DNA of 64,000 nt, taken from positions 198,812-262,811 of the forward strand of contig VWZL01002517.1 in assembly GCA_013396915.1 (NCBI GenBank), read 5' to 3'. Of the stretch, positions 62,606 through 64,000 are shown in pieces. The translations under genes were made by a program, and so were the position numbers. The notes under the pieces are model-generated. The model worked only from the letters and a program-made list of their open reading frames with translations. It was not told the DNA's origin and made no database searches. The stretch is from Stercorarius parasiticus. Its lineage: Eukaryota; Chordata; Aves; Charadriiformes; Stercorariidae. Each line of letters starts with the position of its first letter. Position 1 is the stretch's first letter.

Positions 62606-62999
62606 AGCTGCGTTTTGTGGAAGATGAGAAACCAGAATTTCTCTCTGTTTCTCTCCAGGGGGCCCCTAAGACACTATACACGATTAACTCTCTAAAATGT
62701 TTGTCTGTTGGTTTTTTTTAATCTGGCTCCTCAGATCTGATCTTGCCTCTGGCAAGGTGGAAGAGAAAACTCACCAAAGTATGGCTTTTTAAAGGTCTAA
62801 GCTGTCCTGGAGTAAGTTTTCTGTGGCGTGCGACCTTTACGGGGTTGTGGATGTACTTGCTTAGGGTGGCCAAAATAATTTATTAAGGGCTTTAAGATGT
62901 GTTTGCAAATAAAACAGCTCATTCCACCAGAGACTCGCTCTGCAGCCAAGGGGCTGAAATGGTGAGCCAGACTGGCCGAGGAGAAAAAGTACACATGTG
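62606..62999. other. Unique sequence between CpG blocks
   Basis: Nothing recognised. Confidence 0.35.
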
Positions 63000-63420
63000 G
63001 GGTCAAACTTCCCTCCGGGTGCTGCTCCTGGGTGGCCGGAGAACAGCGGGGACACGGGACGGGGTGGTGGCACGGGCAGGAGGGCGGCAGGGCATGGGGA
63101 CAGCAGGGGGACGAGGCGCAGGGAGACGGCGTTGAGCGGTGCTTGGGGAGACACGCTCCTCCGGAGGGATGGCCTGTCCCCACGTGGCCTGTCCCCCGCC
63201 GTCCCAGCGCCGTGCGCGTGGCCTGGCCGCAGCTCTGGCAGCACGTCCCTGCGCCGGGGCAGACCTGGCCACGCCACCCAACCGTCCTCGCCAAACGGAG
63301 ACTGCTGCGGGCGCGGGGTGTGAGCAACACGCGTGGGATAGCGTTTTCAGAAGAAGGTGCAGGATTTGGTTGGGAAGGAGCCCCCGGCTCGGGGCAGGCC
63401 CCCAGGGTCTCAGGGTAGCC
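63000..63420. promoter_or_regulatory. CpG-island-like block
   Basis: By hand count there are about 34 CpG dinucleotides in the first 360 bases, at a GC content near two-thirds. The observed-to-expected ratio is thus roughly 0.8, above the usual island threshold of 0.6. Long open frames occur on both strands (244 codons minus, 128 codons plus) but encode Pro/Arg/Gly-rich peptides with no recognisable family. It may be a promoter island with its first exon outside the window. Confidence 0.45.
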
Positions 63421-63715
63421 TGGGAGAGCCCGCTGCTCCCAGCCAGCTCCTGGGGCTCTCGGAAGCACTGAGCAAAGCCTCCCACTGGGAATGTCGGAGC
63501 CTGGTGCTTCTTCCCAACCGTGTTGCGACATTTTGATTGCTCTTATGTTATTTTTGTCGTGCCGAACTTGCTTGTAATTTTAATTACCTTATACGGGAGA
63601 GATGGACAAAGGGCGATTCTTCTGGGTCATGTTTGGCATCATTTTGCACCGTTTTTTCTTCTCCAGTTCTATTGGCCTGATTGTAAGGGATGCATGAAGC
63701 TCATAATGAACGTCC
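63421..63715. other. Unique sequence
   Basis: Falls from GC-rich to AT-rich. No gene recognised. Confidence 0.35.
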
Positions 63716-63945
63716 GGAGCTGGTTGTCGGTTTCCTGAGCCCTTGCCGGGTGAGACGGACGCGTCGGGGACCCCAGCAGCAGCCCCCCGCTCTGCGCTGC
63801 TGCCCGGGTCTGGCTGCCCATCCCCAGAGCTGCCAGGGGGCTCCGCTGCTCCCCCAGCCCCGCCGGCACTGAAACCTCCCCAGTGCGCTTGGGCACAGGC
63901 AGCGGGCCAAACTCACCCCTCCCAGTGTCCTCCCTAGAAACCAGC
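63716..63945. promoter_or_regulatory. Second CpG-rich block near the right edge
   Basis: A GC-rich block with about 13 CpGs in the first 180 bases, including GACGGACGCGTCGG near 63755. No coding frame is recognised. Confidence 0.35.
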
Positions 63946-63971
63946 GCACTTCAGAAAATATGTAATCAATT

Positions 63972-63979
63972 ATGCAAAT
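63972..63979 (+). promoter_or_regulatory. Octamer motif ATGCAAAT
   Basis: An exact match to the POU-domain octamer, 27 bases after the last CpG block and 21 bases from the end of the window. TTACAGACTAGGTG follows it. The motif is one of at least eight exact octamers I found in the window. Confidence 0.5.
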
Positions 63980-64000
63980 GCGCCCGTTACAGACTAGGTG

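Noticed and set aside
62797..63531. A 244-codon open frame on the minus strand
   Set aside because: It overlaps the CpG-rich block and plus-strand frames of 108-128 codons. The peptide is Pro/Cys/Arg-rich without family resemblance.
1..64000. CRISPR arrays, bacterial operons, phage or plasmid modules
   Set aside because: No regularly spaced repeats, no ribosome-binding sites and no dense gene order; CR1 and LTR content points to a bird nuclear genome.

Overview
The window looks like a piece of a bird nuclear genome that carries no recognisable protein-coding gene. The case for a bird rests on at least six separate CR1 LINE loci in both orientations, several ending in the ATTCTATG octamer repeat typical of sauropsid CR1, and on two fragments of a retroviral LTR that begins TGTGGTTTAACCCC-like, a family I recall from bird genomes but cannot confirm here. 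There are no Alu-, B1- or L1-like sequences. A six-N run at 48205-48210 shows that this is an assembled scaffold with a small gap. No ORF in any frame gave a protein family I recognise, apart from CR1 ORF2 remnants. I found no tRNA, rRNA, known microRNA, CRISPR array or bacterial-type operon.

Layout. Positions 1-13.3 kb are unique sequence: AT-rich stretches alternating with GC-rich islands near 5.1-5.7 and 8.1-8.8 kb, plus a short exon-like open frame at 10.9-11.1 kb. Positions 13.3-18.3 kb hold a near-complete solo LTR and three CR1 3' ends. Positions 18.3-31.9 kb are unique, with conserved-looking AT-rich blocks, GC islands at 19.3-20.8 and 25.8-26.2 kb, and a cluster of inverted repeats at 27.96-28.36 kb. 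Positions 32-34.3 kb hold a second LTR fragment, a CR1 tail and a possible tRNA-derived SINE relic. Positions 34.3-45.1 kb are mostly unique, with several TAAT-rich blocks that read like conserved noncoding elements. Positions 45.1-55.4 kb carry a CR1 cluster that includes a composite, gapped locus at 47.76-48.73 kb. From 60 to 64 kb CpG density rises in three or four island-like blocks, which may mean a gene promoter lies near or beyond the right edge.

Function. With no coding gene, the likeliest biological content is cis-regulatory: gene-desert sequence with homeodomain-type TAAT sites and at least eight exact octamer (ATGCAAAT) sites. This is inferred from composition and motifs only. A multi-species alignment would decide it. 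I did not find convincing evidence for a new coding system. The most unusual items are the inverted-repeat cluster at 28 kb, the composite CR1 around the assembly gap, and the right-end CpG blocks.
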